From: an uncultured Lachnospiraceae bacterium
GTDB lineage: Bacteria > Bacillota > Clostridia > Lachnospirales > Lachnospiraceae
Assembly: GCA_946552115.1 (NCBI GenBank)
Contig: CAMNRH010000007.1
Span: forward strand, 41,751 to 105,750
Length of the DNA stretch: 64,000 nt
Direction of reading: 5' to 3'
Shown here in pieces: positions 1-9,320 of this stretch. Numbering within the stretch: position 1 is the stretch's first letter; the number at the start of each line of letters is the position of its first letter. The translations under genes and the position numbers were made by a program. The notes beneath the pieces were generated by a model. The model searched no databases. It had not been told where the DNA came from and was given only the letters and a program-made list of their open reading frames with translations.

Positions 1-5
1 TCATT

Positions 6-935
6 GTGGCATTGCCCGATCGTCATTATAAAAGCGTGATCCCTTTATTCAGGGAAGCCGGCTTTCAGGATTACTTTATCATGACAGAATATAATAAACG
101 GGCGATTGCAGGGCAGGTGAAGCCAAGAGGAAAAGATCAGATGACATTTGAAATCAGTCTGGCGGATCACTGCAATCTATCCTGTCAGATGTGTGATCAT
201 TATTCGCAGTTGTCGGAAAAATGGTTTGTGGATATGGAACAGTTTGAGAAAGATATGATCCGGATGGGCGAACTTTTTGAACACGAAATTGGAGCGATTA
301 CGCTGCTGGGGGGAGAGCCGACCCTGCATGAGGATTTGATAAAATGTATCCGGATTACCCGGCGGGAATTTCCGAAAGGGGAATTGATTATACTGACGAA
401 CGGGGTATTATTGCTCGAGCTTGAGCATTCTCCGAAAGGAAATTTATGGGAAGTATGTAAAGAGAACGACGTGCATATCAGTGTGACGGTATACCCGATT
501 AAGCTGGACTACGCTGCGATTGAGGAAAAAGGAAAAGAATATGGGGTTCCGGTATTTATGTCGTCGAATATACATGCTGAGAAGTCCATGAAGATAACAA
601 AAATATCAGATAAACATACAATGGATCTGCAGGGGGGCGTGGAGCGTTTTTATTGTGTAAATTGCCTGTATTTTAATAAATTCAATGTGTTAAAAGACGG
701 AAGGCTTTATATGTGTCCGGTGGCGGCGCACAGCAATATTTTTAACCATGCTTTTGACCAGAAGCTTAAGATTCGGGAGAAAGATTTCTTAGATATATAT
801 CAGATAAACAGCTGGGAGGATATTGCGGAATATTCTGCAGGCTATATACCATTTTGCAGCTACTGTGATTTAAAACACTGGGGACATCATTCAGAATGGA
901 AAGCAAGCAGCAAAAAAATAGAAGAGTATATATAG
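6..935 (+). CDS. Radical SAM protein with C-terminal SPASM-like cysteines; probably truncated at its 5' end by the window edge
   Basis: CNLSCQMC (CxxxCxxC) motif, GGEPTLHEDL, and C-terminal CVNCLYF...MCPVAAH / CSYCDLKHW. The reading frame is open to the window edge. Confidence 0.85.
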   Translation: MALPDRHYKSVIPLFREAGFQDYFIMTEYNKRAIAGQVKPRGKDQMTFEISLADHCNLSCQMCDHYSQLSEKWFVDMEQFEKDMIRMGELFEHEIGAITLLGGEPTLHEDLIKCIRITRREFPKGELIILTNGVLLLELEHSPKGNLWEVCKENDVHISVTVYPIKLDYAAIEEKGKEYGVPVFMSSNIHAEKSMKITKISDKHTMDLQGGVERFYCVNCLYFNKFNVLKDGRLYMCPVAAHSNIFNHAFDQKLKIREKDFLDIYQINSWEDIAEYSAGYIPFCSYCDLKHWGHHSEWKASSKKIEEYI

Positions 936-945
936 GAGTCATGTC

Positions 946-2379
946 ATGAAAAAAAGATATATTGAAAAGCTGGGAATGGAGCTGTCCCCTTTGGGCTTTG
1001 GGGTTATGAGGCTGCCAATGGAAGGGGAGAATTTCCCGGGAGAGGTATTTGACCTGCTGGACCGAGCTGTGGAGGAAGGCATCAACTATTACGACACAGC
1101 GTATTTATATCAGAAAGGCAGATCAGAAAAACTGATCCGCGACGCGTTGGTGGAAAGACATGACCGCAGCCGATTTTATATTGCGGATAAGCTTCCGGTC
1201 TGGGATTGTCATAACAGGAAAGATATGGAGCGGATTTTTAAAGAACAGCTGGGGCGTCTGGGAGTGGAGGAGATTGATTTTTATCTTCTGCACGGACTGC
1301 ATAAGGATAGCTGGAATTCGGTTTATGAGGCCGGAGTTCTGGATTTCTTAGAAGAGAAAAGAAAGAGCGGGCAGATTCATAAGGTCGGATTTTCCTTTCA
1401 TGATACGTTAGAAATATTAAAACAGATTGAGAGGGTTTATGGTTGGGATTTTATTCAGCTGCAGATTAATTATTACGATTGGGAAGCAATACGCGCAAAG
1501 GGAAATTATGAGTATCTGGAGGAAAAAGGGATTCCATGTATGGTTATGGAGCCGGTCGGCGGCGGAAGATTAAGCGTTTTGCCTGAAAAGGCGGAAAAGT
1601 TTCTGAAGACGTTTCATCCGGATTGGTCGAGCGCTGCATGGGCGATGCGGTATGTGGCGTCGCTGTCTGATGTAGCGGTTATTTTATCCGGCATGAACGA
1701 CGAGACTCAGCTTATGGATAATATTTTGCAGTTTCAGGATTTTCAGCCGTTGACGGAGAAAGAAAAGGAAGCGCTTTCGGAAGTTAATGCTGTGATTGAT
1801 TCGCATCAGGCAGTGCCGTGTAGCGGATGCCGGTATTGCATGGACGTCTGTCCGAAAGGGGTGGATATTCCGCAGATTTTCAAACGATATAATGATTCTT
1901 GTTTATTTGAGAACATAGCGCCTTTTGACGGCGAGTATTTTACACATGTTCCGAAAGGAAGGAGAGGGGATTCCTGCATTCAGTGTAATCAGTGCAGTAA
2001 AAGGTGTCCGCAGAAAATAAATATTCCAGAAGAAATAGAACGGATTCATAAGTATGCGATAGATTTAACCCTGGACATGGAAGAAGAGGAGCTGGATCAT
2101 TTTCTTCAAAAGCATAGAGGAAAAAAATGTATATGCTTTGGCGCAGGATTACGGGGAATGAGAGCAAAAGAGTTTCTGATAAAAGAAGGGCTTGAAGTTC
2201 TGTATTTTTGTGATAATGACAGTAAGAAATGGGGGTCTTTCTGGGACGGCGTTAAGGTCATTAGCCCAGAAGAGTCGAAAGCTTTATATGAAAAGGATGG
2301 GATACCGATTCTGGTTACAAGTAATTACAGTAAAGAGATCAGAAAGCAGCTTAAAAATATGAATATTCATTGTTGGTAA
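946..2379 (+). CDS. Aldo/keto reductase with two ferredoxin-type Cys clusters and a C-terminal Rossmann-like domain
   Basis: N-terminal AKR features (LGFGVMRLP, YYDTAYLYQKGRSE, DFYLLHGL); CSGCRYCMDVCPKGVDIP and CIQCNQCSKRCPQKINIP; C-terminal CFGAGLRGMRAKEFL...FCDNDSKKWG. Confidence 0.88.
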   Translation: MKKRYIEKLGMELSPLGFGVMRLPMEGENFPGEVFDLLDRAVEEGINYYDTAYLYQKGRSEKLIRDALVERHDRSRFYIADKLPVWDCHNRKDMERIFKEQLGRLGVEEIDFYLLHGLHKDSWNSVYEAGVLDFLEEKRKSGQIHKVGFSFHDTLEILKQIERVYGWDFIQLQINYYDWEAIRAKGNYEYLEEKGIPCMVMEPVGGGRLSVLPEKAEKFLKTFHPDWSSAAWAMRYVASLSDVAVILSGMNDETQLMDNILQFQDFQPLTEKEKEALSEVNAVIDSHQAVPCSGCRYCMDVCPKGVDIPQIFKRYNDSCLFENIAPFDGEYFTHVPKGRRGDSCIQCNQCSKRCPQKINIPEEIERIHKYAIDLTLDMEEEELDHFLQKHRGKKCICFGAGLRGMRAKEFLIKEGLEVLYFCDNDSKKWGSFWDGVKVISPEESKALYEKDGIPILVTSNYSKEIRKQLKNMNIHCW

Positions 2380-2396
2380 TGAGGTGACGCGGATAT

Positions 2397-4043
2397 ATGG
2401 TATCGGTAATTGTTCCTGTATATAACACAGAGAAGTATCTGGATGAATGTATCAGAACGATTGTGAACCAGACCTATAAAAATCTGGAGATTATTTTAAT
2501 TAATGACGGTTCCACGGATGGCTCCGGCGCAATATGTAAAAGATGGGAAGAAGCCGACCAGAGGATACGGTATATTGAGAAAGAAAATGAGGGGCAGGGG
2601 GTTACCAGAAATTTGGGTATCGCGAAAGCGTCCGGGGAGTATATTCTCTTTGTAGATTCGGATGATTATCTGGATGAAACTTTGATTGAAAAAGCGTTCG
2701 GACATATGACAGAACAGAAAGCAGATATATGTGTTTTTGCGCATTATGGGTTGGATGAGGATGAAATTGTTGACGAAACTCTGCTGTCATATAAGCTTCT
2801 GGAAGGAGCATGCGTAAAAGAGAATAGAGCGTTGTTGTCAAATATGATGCCCGTATTATGGGATAAGTTGTTTTCCTCCGCATTAATGAAAGGTACAGAT
2901 ATCCAGATGAGCAACCGAATATGTGAGGATCTTGTGTTTAATGCACGGCTGTATGTCAGAGCACAGCGGATTTGTATGCTTGATGTTCCTCTGTATTATT
3001 ATCGATATAAACGAAAAGGGAATTTATCAACAAGCTATGACCGTTATCTTGAGGTAGCGCAAAGTATTAGTGAATTAAATGAGGTATTTATACAGGAAAG
3101 AAAATTCGAAGAATATTGGATTCAGCTATACGATATAGCGGTTACAATGTTCAAGGACATTTTACTGCGTGTCGGGAAACGTATGGATTTAGATGTGCCG
3201 GCGGAAATCAGAGGCCGATATTCGGAATTCTGGCGTGTTTATAAAAACTGTCTGGAGCAGTGGTTTTCTGAATATCTGGATATAGGATTACAGGAAAAGC
3301 GGTATGCGCTGATTGGAAGCTATAATTTACGGATAGTGCTGCACCGTTTTTTGCTGGACGAGAATCTTTTGAGGGAAGATTATGGATATAGCAGCATTGT
3401 TAGTCTGATGTCTGATTCCGCTGTTCAGGAAATATCTTTAGAGGAAATTGAGCTCAGCAATGCGTATCGAAAGAGATGCGTGGAACAGGATATCGGGAAA
3501 ACCTTTTGTGAACAGGAGAGGCTTCCGGAAGCAGATTATCTTGTAGTTGATTTACTGGATGAAATTTGGAGCCTGAAAAGAATCCGGGATGACAGTTATA
3601 TTACGGAATCCCCGTTTTTACAGAAAGCAGGAATTTCGAAGCTGGAAAGCTATGAAAGGCTTCCGTTTTTACATGAAAGCAGAAGAGATCTGTTTAAAAA
3701 ATATATGACAGCTTTTGTGGAGAAAGTAAAAGCGTTCCGTGGTTCTGTGATTGTAATCAGGAATTTCCTGTGTGAAAAGCATGGAAAATATTATGATTTG
3801 TTTACAGAATATGACGATCTGCAGGAGATAAAAGAAATCAATCAGGAGCTGGAATGGTATTATCAGTATTTTATTTCCTGCCTGCCAGAAAGTATTGTGG
3901 TTGATTCTTCTGAATTTCCGGAATTTGTATTCACTCAGGAAGATTTTCCGTTTGGCTGTGAACCGTTTTATTATAATGAGGGTTATTACAATAGGATGGC
4001 TATTGAAATAAACCGGCGGATACGGGATAGTAAAGGACATTGA
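2397..4043 (+). CDS. Family 2 glycosyltransferase with long C-terminal extension
   Basis: VSVIVPVYNTEKYLDECIRTIVNQTYKNLEIILINDGSTDGS and VDSDDYLD motifs. Confidence 0.92.
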   Translation: MVSVIVPVYNTEKYLDECIRTIVNQTYKNLEIILINDGSTDGSGAICKRWEEADQRIRYIEKENEGQGVTRNLGIAKASGEYILFVDSDDYLDETLIEKAFGHMTEQKADICVFAHYGLDEDEIVDETLLSYKLLEGACVKENRALLSNMMPVLWDKLFSSALMKGTDIQMSNRICEDLVFNARLYVRAQRICMLDVPLYYYRYKRKGNLSTSYDRYLEVAQSISELNEVFIQERKFEEYWIQLYDIAVTMFKDILLRVGKRMDLDVPAEIRGRYSEFWRVYKNCLEQWFSEYLDIGLQEKRYALIGSYNLRIVLHRFLLDENLLREDYGYSSIVSLMSDSAVQEISLEEIELSNAYRKRCVEQDIGKTFCEQERLPEADYLVVDLLDEIWSLKRIRDDSYITESPFLQKAGISKLESYERLPFLHESRRDLFKKYMTAFVEKVKAFRGSVIVIRNFLCEKHGKYYDLFTEYDDLQEIKEINQELEWYYQYFISCLPESIVVDSSEFPEFVFTQEDFPFGCEPFYYNEGYYNRMAIEINRRIRDSKGH

Positions 4044-4414
4044 AAAAGATGTGTGAAGATATTTTAAAAGATCTGGAGACTGATTTGGAGGAATATAATG
4101 AGATTTTTCTTGTTTCGGGGACAGAGGAGTTTCAGGATAAAATCGTGGACAGCCTTTTTGAGACACGAAATAAAAAGCATGACAAAATTTTAGTTCTGGC
4201 CTCTTTGGAAAAGAAGCCGGTAGAAAAAACAGCAGTCGTGTACCGGCAGATTGGGGAGGAAGCAGCAAATTACCTTTGCGGGCTGTATTATATGTATGAA
4301 TTTTCCAATCGGTTTCATCTTATTTCAAAAATGAATATCTGCGGGAGTCTATTTTGCCTGGAGGATACCGGAGTAATTAAATTTGAGGAAGTAAAAGCTA
4401 TTTGGACGAGGTGA
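4040..4414 (+). CDS. Small hypothetical protein
   Basis: Start overlaps the stop of the upstream GT gene and the ORF is tightly packed in the operon. No recognised domain. Alternative ATG at 4049. Confidence 0.6.
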   Translation: MKKMCEDILKDLETDLEEYNEIFLVSGTEEFQDKIVDSLFETRNKKHDKILVLASLEKKPVEKTAVVYRQIGEEAANYLCGLYYMYEFSNRFHLISKMNICGSLFCLEDTGVIKFEEVKAIWTR

Positions 4415-4420
4415 GCGGGA

Positions 4421-5659
4421 ATGGAAGTGCAGTATTATAAAGAAATGCGGGACCGTTTTCATGAATTGAATCAAAGCGGTATACTTAAACAAAAGAAGAT
4501 TTTCCTTTTCGGCCACTGCAATGCCACAGAGGAACTGGCAAAACTATTAGAAGAGAATGAGTATGCTGCGGCAGCGATTCTGGATAATAATACGGCGAAG
4601 CACGGAAAAATATATCAGGGCATTCCGGTTGTTCCTCCGAGCGCGGTTTTATCGGAAGCTGCCGATAGTGTCATCGTCTGTATTGTAACGCGGTTTTACG
4701 AAGCGATGCATGCCCAGCTCAGGTCGCTTGGCTTCACCGGAGAAATCCGAAAGCTGGTGGATTACAATACCTATGCGGAATACTCTCTTTCAGAGGAAAC
4801 GATAAAAAGAAAATGGAAGCGCATAGAGCGTGGGAAGAATTCGGTGGATGGGCTTGAAAGAAAGTATCCGTTTCATTTTCGCATCTTCTGTCCGTTTTCA
4901 GCATTGGGAGACGTATATTTTTGTATGTCATATCTGCCGTATTTTCTAAGGAGGCGTGGGAAAAAGGATTATATTGTATGCGTTCCCGGCAATGCCTGTG
5001 CAAAGGTAGTTTCTCTTTTTGACGACTGCCCGGTTGAGATAATGCCGCAGAAAGAGTTAGATGCAGCGATTCAGGCAGAACTGTATCTGCAGGATGAAAA
5101 TGCTTTTATTGCCCATCAGGACAGGCCTTATGTCGTGAATATATCAAAGGCGCTATATCTGCAAAAGATTCCGCTGGAGAAAATCTATTGCTGCGGAGTG
5201 TTCGGTCTTCCTGAGGAAACGAAGCCGATCGCTCCGAAAAGATGGAAAGAGTATGGAGATTTGGACAGAATTGATAAACATCATGCTGTAATTTTTTCTC
5301 CTTATGCAAAGTCGGTGACGGCGCTGCCGGAAGCAGTCTGGGAGGAGATCGTATCTGACTATTCAGAACAGGGATATCAGGTTTTTACAAATGTTACAGG
5401 AGACGAGGAGCCGCTTAAGGGTACGATATCTATCAGCCCGGATATCTGTGAGATGAGGTCTGTGGTGGAGAGAGCCGGAACCTTTATCGGAATCCGCAGC
5501 GGCATGTGCGACGTAATCCGGACAGCGGATTGCCGGAAAGTGGCGCTTTATCCGGACTATCATTATTGTGACACACAGTGGAAATCTATAGATATATATG
5601 CAATTGACGGATTTGAGAATATAGTTGTAAAGGAAGATTTTGTATGGAAGAGAAGTTGA
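4421..5659 (+). CDS. Two-domain protein: N-terminal Rossmann-like module plus C-terminal GT9/heptosyltransferase-like region
   Basis: N-terminal FLFGHCNATEELAKLLEENEYAAAAILDNNTAKHGKIYQGIPVVPPS; C-terminal FIGIRSGMCDVIRTADCRKVALYPD resembles the GT9 acceptor/nucleotide-sugar region. Confidence 0.6.
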   Translation: MEVQYYKEMRDRFHELNQSGILKQKKIFLFGHCNATEELAKLLEENEYAAAAILDNNTAKHGKIYQGIPVVPPSAVLSEAADSVIVCIVTRFYEAMHAQLRSLGFTGEIRKLVDYNTYAEYSLSEETIKRKWKRIERGKNSVDGLERKYPFHFRIFCPFSALGDVYFCMSYLPYFLRRRGKKDYIVCVPGNACAKVVSLFDDCPVEIMPQKELDAAIQAELYLQDENAFIAHQDRPYVVNISKALYLQKIPLEKIYCCGVFGLPEETKPIAPKRWKEYGDLDRIDKHHAVIFSPYAKSVTALPEAVWEEIVSDYSEQGYQVFTNVTGDEEPLKGTISISPDICEMRSVVERAGTFIGIRSGMCDVIRTADCRKVALYPDYHYCDTQWKSIDIYAIDGFENIVVKEDFVWKRS

Positions 5660-6015
5660 TTTTATCTACATTGCCGAAAACATGGATTTTTGACCTGGAT
5701 GGGACGCTTGTGAAGCATAATGGATATAAGCTGGATGGGAAAGATACGCTTCTTGCGGGCGTAAAGGAGTATTTATCAGGGATTCCAAAGGAAGATAAGA
5801 TTATTCTGTTTACCTCCCGAACCGAAGAATATAAGGAGCTCACATGTAAGTTTCTCAGGGAAAATAATATTCGGTATGATCAAATACTTTTTGATATGCC
5901 GATGGGAGAAAGAATTGTTGTGAATGACAGAAAGCCGTCGGGGATTGATATGGCAGTGGCGTTAAATATGGATAGAGATGATTTTAAGGTGCCCCGGATT
6001 GTGCGGGAAAAGTAA
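5644..6015 (+). CDS. HAD-superfamily hydrolase (capsule/sugar-phosphate phosphatase-like)
   Basis: WIFDLDGTLVKH (DxDGT), ILFTSRTEEY, VVNDRKPSGIDMAVALN. Confidence 0.8.
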   Translation: MEEKLILSTLPKTWIFDLDGTLVKHNGYKLDGKDTLLAGVKEYLSGIPKEDKIILFTSRTEEYKELTCKFLRENNIRYDQILFDMPMGERIVVNDRKPSGIDMAVALNMDRDDFKVPRIVREK

Positions 6016-6074
6016 TGGCAGAAAGCGAAAGAACCCGCTGTTGCGGCAAGTCCTTTCGCGGAATAAATCATTTT

Positions 6075-6209
6075 TCATTTTTTTGCGCGGAGTTTTTCGA
6101 TATATTCAGCTAGTTCCTCCATTGTCTGAATTTTAGATAAATCATCAATGATTAGCTGACGCTCTAATTTTTCAGCCAGCTCTTTGATTATTTCACCTTG
6201 CGTTGGCAT
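6075..6209 (-). CDS. Small 44-aa protein, absent from the supplied ORF track
   Basis: Read manually on the minus strand: MPTQGEIIKELAEKLERQLIIDDLSKIQTMEELAEYIEKLRAKK*, preceded by a GGAGGG ribosome-binding site about 5 nt before the ATG. Confidence 0.6.
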   Translation of the reverse strand: MPTQGEIIKELAEKLERQLIIDDLSKIQTMEELAEYIEKLRAKK

Positions 6210-6311
6210 GCAATTCCCTCCTTTTATTGAAATAGTTTTATTATGCGGTTGTTTTATTATGTGTATTGTAACATATATTTAAATCTGCCGCCACACTATT
6301 ATAGCTTGAAT

Positions 6312-6356
6312 CAACAGTCCCGAGTTGTTATACTATAAACAACGGGCTGTTTTGTG
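6312..6356 (+). terminator. Imperfect hairpin with T-rich tail
   Basis: AACAGtCCCGagTTGTT...AACAACGGGcTGTTTTGTGTTTT. Confidence 0.4.
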
Positions 6357-6402
6357 TTTTAGACATAAAGAATGAAAATAGGCGTGTGGGGATTGGGATC
6401 AT

Positions 6403-6779
6403 ATGGGAATATTTTTAAATAGCCGGATGCCATATACGGATTATAGCGGAATGGCTGCTGACACATATTTTGTTGATAAATCAGAATTGATTGCGGATTT
6501 GCTTCCGGCGTTGGGAAAGAAGAATTCTATTATATACGGAATGATATTGTGTCTGTGAGAGACGACCCGGTGTTGATGGCGGCGGGAGAGCGAATTCCGA
6601 TTATACTGCAGGGGTATGCCGCTACGGGGACGGAGCTTAAGACCCGAAATCAGAGCTATTCCGCGATGGTAGTGTACGAACTTCTTACCTATGAGAATAG
6701 AGAGGTTTTTATCCCTAATAGGGAATTAATGAGTAAGTATAATGAGTTATTACTGACAAATGATTATTTCAAATCATAA
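6403..6779 (+). pseudogene. Decayed AAA-ATPase / PD-(D/E)XK-type protein with internal deletion and frameshift
   Basis: The 5' part encodes MGIFLNSRMPYTDYSGMAADTYFVDKSELIADLLPALGKKNSIIYG then stops. The reading resumes in another frame as NDIVSVRDDPVLMAAGERIPIILQGYAATGTELKTRNQSYSAMVVYELLTYENREVFIPNRELMSKY. The P-loop core is missing. Confidence 0.7.
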
Positions 6780-6797
6780 ATCACAGGAGATACACAT

Positions 6798-7685
6798 ATG
6801 AAAGGCATTATTCTTGCCGGAGGTTCCGGCACACGGCTTTACCCTCTTACAAAGGTAACCTCGAAGCAGCTGCTTCCTATCTATGATAAGCCGATGGTTT
6901 ATTATCCGATGTCGGTTCTTATGAATGCTGGAATCCGGGATATTTTGATCATTTCCACAGTACAGGATACTCCTCGTTTCGAGGAATTATTGGGCGACGG
7001 CAGGCAGTTTGGCGTTCGTCTGTCATATGCTGTTCAACCAAGCCCGGACGGACTTGCGCAGGCATTTATTATAGGGGAAAACTTTATCGGCAATGACACG
7101 GCGGCGATGGTTTTGGGGGACAATATTTTTGCTGGGCACGGTCTTACAAAGCGTTTAAAAAGAGCGGTAGAGAATGCGGAAACCGGACAGGGTGCGACGA
7201 TATTCGGGTATTATGTAGACGATCCGGAGCGGTTCGGTATTGTAGAATTTGACAGGGACGGACATGTGATTTCGATCGAGGAGAAGCCGGAAAAGCCAAA
7301 AAGCAATTATTGTGTGACCGGTTTATATTTTTATGATAACCGGGCGGTGGAATATGCGAAGCAATTGAAGCCCTCCGGGCGCGGGGAGCTTGAAATCACC
7401 GATTTGAATCGAATTTATCTTGAGCAGGGAGCATTAAATGTTGAGCTTTTGGGACAGGGCTTTACCTGGATGGATACGGGAACACATGAAAGTCTGGTGG
7501 ACGCGACGAATTTTGTGAAAACGGTCGAACAGCATCAGCACAGAAAGATTGCATGTCTGGAGGAGATTGCGTATCTGAACGGCTGGATTGGCAGGGAGGA
7601 TGTTTATAAGGTATACAAGGGATTGAAAGGAAATCAGTATGGGAAGTATCTGAAAGACGTACTGGACGGGAAATATCTGGAATAG
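6798..7685 (+). CDS. rfbA: Glucose-1-phosphate thymidylyltransferase
   Basis: [76 protein letters not shown]. Confidence 0.97.
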   Translation: MKGIILAGGSGTRLYPLTKVTSKQLLPIYDKPMVYYPMSVLMNAGIRDILIISTVQDTPRFEELLGDGRQFGVRLSYAVQPSPDGLAQAFIIGENFIGNDTAAMVLGDNIFAGHGLTKRLKRAVENAETGQGATIFGYYVDDPERFGIVEFDRDGHVISIEEKPEKPKSNYCVTGLYFYDNRAVEYAKQLKPSGRGELEITDLNRIYLEQGALNVELLGQGFTWMDTGTHESLVDATNFVKTVEQHQHRKIACLEEIAYLNGWIGREDVYKVYKGLKGNQYGKYLKDVLDGKYLE

Positions 7686-7706
7686 CGGGATAAGGAGTGA
7701 ACAGAT

Positions 7707-9299
7707 ATGCGAAAATATTTTAATACAACGGGATTGTGTTTTCCGGAGGAGCATTACATGGTGAATATGGAAAACCGTCTGGTAAAAATCGAGGCGATGA
7801 TTGCTCGAGGGGAATATTTTGCGATCAACAGGGGACGCCAATATGGGAAAACAACGCTGCTGAATTTATTATCTGAAAGGCTATCTGAAAATTACGCAGT
7901 ATTTTCTATTAGCTTTGAGGGGATGGAGGACGAGACATTTGGCACGGCAGCAGGATTTTGCGAAAGGTTCTGTCGTCTTTTGTATAAGTATGTGCAATAT
8001 CATCCGATTTCAGGAATTTCAGATTTTCTGAAAGATGAGTTGAAAAGAAAGCAGTCTGAAAAAATGGATTTGGAGGATTTGTCCGATTTTATTTCAGAGC
8101 TGAGTATACAGGCCAGGAAGCCGGTTGTACTTATGATTGACGAGGTAGACCAGGCGGGGAACCATAAGCTTTTTCTTACCTTTTTGGGGATGCTTAGACG
8201 GAAATTTCTGGATAGGCGGGCAGAGCCGACCTTTCGTTCCGTGATATTGGCAGGCGTACATGATATTAAGAATTTGAAGCTGAAAATCCGCTCGGCAGAA
8301 GAGCACCAATATAACAGCCCCTGGAATATTGCGGCGGATTTTACAGTGGATATGAGCTTTTCTGTGGAAGATATTGCCGGTATGCTCGCGGAATATGAGG
8401 AAGATATGCATACCGGTATGAATATCAGGAATATGGCAGAATTGCTTTATGAATATACTTCCGGCTATCCGTTTTTAGTATCAAGGCTTTGTAAGATTAT
8501 GGACGAACAGATTCCTGGGAAAGAGAAATTTTGGGATTCTGTATCCGTGTGGTCGAAAGACGGGTTTTTGGAAGCGGTGAAAGAACTCCTGATAGAGTCA
8601 AATACATTGTTTGATGATATGGTGAAGAAGCTGGGTGATTTTCCGGAGTTGAAGCAGGCGCTGTACCGGGTTTTATTTAAGGGGGAGCAGGTGCCTTATA
8701 ATATGTATAATCATATCATTAATCTTGGAGTTATGTTTGGATTTATAAAGAAGAAGCAGGAAAAGATAGTGATTTCCAATCGAATATTTGAGACCCAGTT
8801 ATATAATCTATTCATATCTGAAGAATTGTTGAGCAGCGATATGTATAAAGCGGCTTCGGCAGATAAAGACAGGAATCGCTTTATCCGTGAGGGAAGACTT
8901 GATATGGAGCAAGTGCTGGAACGGTTTGTAGCAGCCTTTACGGATATTTATTCGGATGCGGAAGATGTATTTTTGGAGGAAAATGGCCGGCGGTTCTTTT
9001 TGCTTTATTTAAAGCCCATTATTAATGGTGTTGGCAACTTTTATGTAGAAGCCAGAACCCGCAATATGCGCAGAACGGACGTGGTGATTGATTATCGGGG
9101 AGAGCAGTTTGTATGCGAATTAAAAATTTGGCGTGGCGACGAGTATAATCGGCGTGGAGAGGAGCAATTGTCAGATTATCTGGAGTCATATCATCTTACG
9201 ACAGGATATATGGTGAGCTTTAATTTCAATAAGAAAAAGAAAATCGGGGTGCAGAAAATACAGATAGGGGACAAGACGATTATTGAAGCAGTAGTCTAA
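7707..9299 (+). CDS. AAA-ATPase-like protein with C-terminal PD-(D/E)XK nuclease-like domain
   Basis: INRGRQYGKTTLLNLL, PVVLMIDEVDQ, and C-terminal RTDVVIDYRGEQFVCELKIWRGDEYNRRGEEQLSDYLE. Confidence 0.85.
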   Translation: MRKYFNTTGLCFPEEHYMVNMENRLVKIEAMIARGEYFAINRGRQYGKTTLLNLLSERLSENYAVFSISFEGMEDETFGTAAGFCERFCRLLYKYVQYHPISGISDFLKDELKRKQSEKMDLEDLSDFISELSIQARKPVVLMIDEVDQAGNHKLFLTFLGMLRRKFLDRRAEPTFRSVILAGVHDIKNLKLKIRSAEEHQYNSPWNIAADFTVDMSFSVEDIAGMLAEYEEDMHTGMNIRNMAELLYEYTSGYPFLVSRLCKIMDEQIPGKEKFWDSVSVWSKDGFLEAVKELLIESNTLFDDMVKKLGDFPELKQALYRVLFKGEQVPYNMYNHIINLGVMFGFIKKKQEKIVISNRIFETQLYNLFISEELLSSDMYKAASADKDRNRFIREGRLDMEQVLERFVAAFTDIYSDAEDVFLEENGRRFFLLYLKPIINGVGNFYVEARTRNMRRTDVVIDYRGEQFVCELKIWRGDEYNRRGEEQLSDYLESYHLTTGYMVSFNFNKKKKIGVQKIQIGDKTIIEAVV

Positions 9300-9320
9300 T
9301 GATGTATGGGAGGAAAATCA

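Noticed and set aside
3669-4268. 199-aa minus-strand ORF
   Set aside because: Antisense to the GT2 and downstream small gene, no ribosome-binding site or domain signature; shadow ORF.
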